64,000 nucleotides of DNA from Symbiodinium natans (Eukaryota; Sar; Dinophyceae; Suessiales; Symbiodiniaceae): positions 137,501-201,500 of the forward strand of contig CAJNDS010002768.1 of assembly GCA_905221605.1 (NCBI GenBank), in the 5' to 3' direction. The translations under genes and the position numbers were made by a program. The notes beneath the pieces are model-generated. The model did no database searches. It worked only from the letters and a program-made list of their open reading frames with translations, and was not told the DNA's origin. This document shows, piece by piece, positions 63,186 through 64,000 of this stretch (the first letter of the stretch is position 1; each line of letters opens with the position of its first letter).

Positions 63186-63280
63186 TAGGGTTTAGCGTTT
63201 AGGGTTTAGGGTTTAGGGTTTAGGGTTCAGGGTTCAGGGTTTGGGGTCTAGTGTTTGGGGTTTAGGGTTTAGGGTTTAGG
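63186..63280 (+). repeat. TTTAGGG array
   Basis: About 12 units including TTCAGGG and TTTGGGG. Confidence 0.9.
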
Positions 63281-63389
63281 GCTTATAGGTCTTCGGGCTA
63301 AGTTTAGGGTGTCTAGGGTGTGAGGTTTCGGTGTTGCTGCACTTCTTCTGAACAACTAAACCCGAAACTCTAAACTCTAAGCCCCTCAA

Positions 63390-63412
63390 CCCCCCCCCCC
63401 CCCCCCCCCCCC
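63390..63412 (+). repeat. 23-base C run
   Basis: Longest C run in the window, directly after a CCCCTCAA-like unit; mirrors the 23-base G run at 27861-27883. Confidence 0.95.
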
Positions 63413-63596
63413 GGGAATGACTTTGGAGAGGGGTTGTGGGGCCAACTTAAGCCCTTAACCAAAGAGTCACCCTCCTTCCTGCGTTCCAGACTTTAGGGAG
63501 TTTAGGCTTATCACTTGTCTTCAGTTTCGAGTGGTGCCTAATCAAGGCCCCAAGGCCTACCCTTTGTTCGAAAGCCCCAGACCCGAAGCCCTAAAC

Positions 63597-63755
63597 CCCT
63601 ATAAGCCCCTATAAGCCCCTATAAACCCCTATAAGCCCCTATAAGCCCCTTTAAGCCCCTATAAGGCCCTCTAAGCCCCTTTAAGCCCCTATAAGGCCCT
63701 ATAAGCCCCTATAAGCCCCTATAAGGCCCTAAGCCCCTAAGCCCCTAAGCCCTAA
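63597..63755 (+). repeat. 10-bp minisatellite CCCCTATAAG
   Basis: About 13 decamers with CCCCTTTAAG and GGCCCTATAA variants, shrinking to CCCCTAAG at the end. Looks like an expanded telomeric variant. Confidence 0.9.
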
Positions 63756-64000
63756 ACTTCTGGGCCCTTGGCCTGAACTCGCCGTCGACAAGGTTGCCGC
63801 TCTCGCCGTCGCTCAGCCGCTTGCTAGACGCAGCCAACAGGGCCTTGGAGCCCCAGATTGGGTTTATAAACCCTAAACCCTAAACCCTAAGGTATTTAGG
63901 GTACTTCGGGCATTTCGGGCATTTGGGGTGTTTATGGAATAGAGCTACACTCGCTCAAGCTCTGAACCCAGATCCTGCTGGCAAACACCGGTATAAACCC

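Noticed and set aside
1-64000. CRISPR array
   Set aside because: Repeats are 6-10-bp telomeric or satellite units without regular spacers, in eukaryotic-looking sequence.
1-64000. rRNA genes or dinoflagellate spliced-leader sequence
   Set aside because: No conserved rRNA segments or the spliced-leader core were recognised on either strand.

Overview
The window looks like nuclear DNA of a eukaryotic alga, most probably a dinoflagellate; that assignment is an inference. It is saturated with the plant/alveolate-type telomeric heptamer TTTAGGG/CCCTAAA. I count by eye close to 190 tracts of 3 to 35 units, in both orientations, spread from end to end and separated mostly by 50-300 bp of non-telomeric sequence. 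No continuous ORF resembles a complete bacterial, organellar or intron-poor gene. I found no rRNA, no convincing tRNA, no CRISPR array and no spliced-leader sequence.

The key reading is that many non-telomeric spacers look like short exons and many telomeric tracts look like introns. The best case is a hAT-type transposase-like gene on the minus strand (43376-43726). One exon carries a DGA motif and the next carries an HC-x2-HRLQLAVSDA motif. They are joined in phase across a 95-bp intron that begins GT, ends CTTCTTCAG and consists mostly of CCCTAAA units. Similar phase-consistent exon chains can be drawn at 59795-61622 (minus, eight exons), 2805-4027 (plus, five exons) and 1266-2174 (minus, three exons). 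The G-rich sense repeat GGGTTTAGGG itself supplies a GT donor and a TTTAG acceptor. These chains were assembled by eye, and short GC-rich spacers are often open in several frames, so outside the hAT case they are hypotheses.

Layout: 0-6 kb holds dense arrays, two exon chains, an inverted duplication of one ~110-bp segment and an AT-rich microsatellite island. The 6-20 kb part has arrays with scattered exon-like spacers, several small dispersed repeats, a perfect 62-bp palindrome and a simple-sequence stretch at 14.7-15.1 kb. The 20-36 kb part has long arrays, small inverted-repeat elements, linked 21-bp minisatellites and a G-rich purine tract. The 36-46 kb part has an exon-like ORF, the longest irregular arrays, a 26-bp minisatellite and the hAT-like gene. 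The 46-58 kb part has the longest non-repetitive ORF (49450-49965), more elements and a 46-bp tandem repeat. The 58-64 kb part has the best multi-exon chain, a perfect 35-unit telomeric array and a 10-bp minisatellite.

At least nine families of short non-autonomous elements (about 80-300 bp, most with inverted repeats; called A-I here) recur through the window. One copy is split by a telomeric array where its relatives have only short GGGTTT-like sequence. Together the window suggests a genome in which telomere-like repeats spread through, or expand within, intergenic and intronic DNA alongside small inverted-repeat elements. Misassembly of telomere-containing reads must be excluded first.
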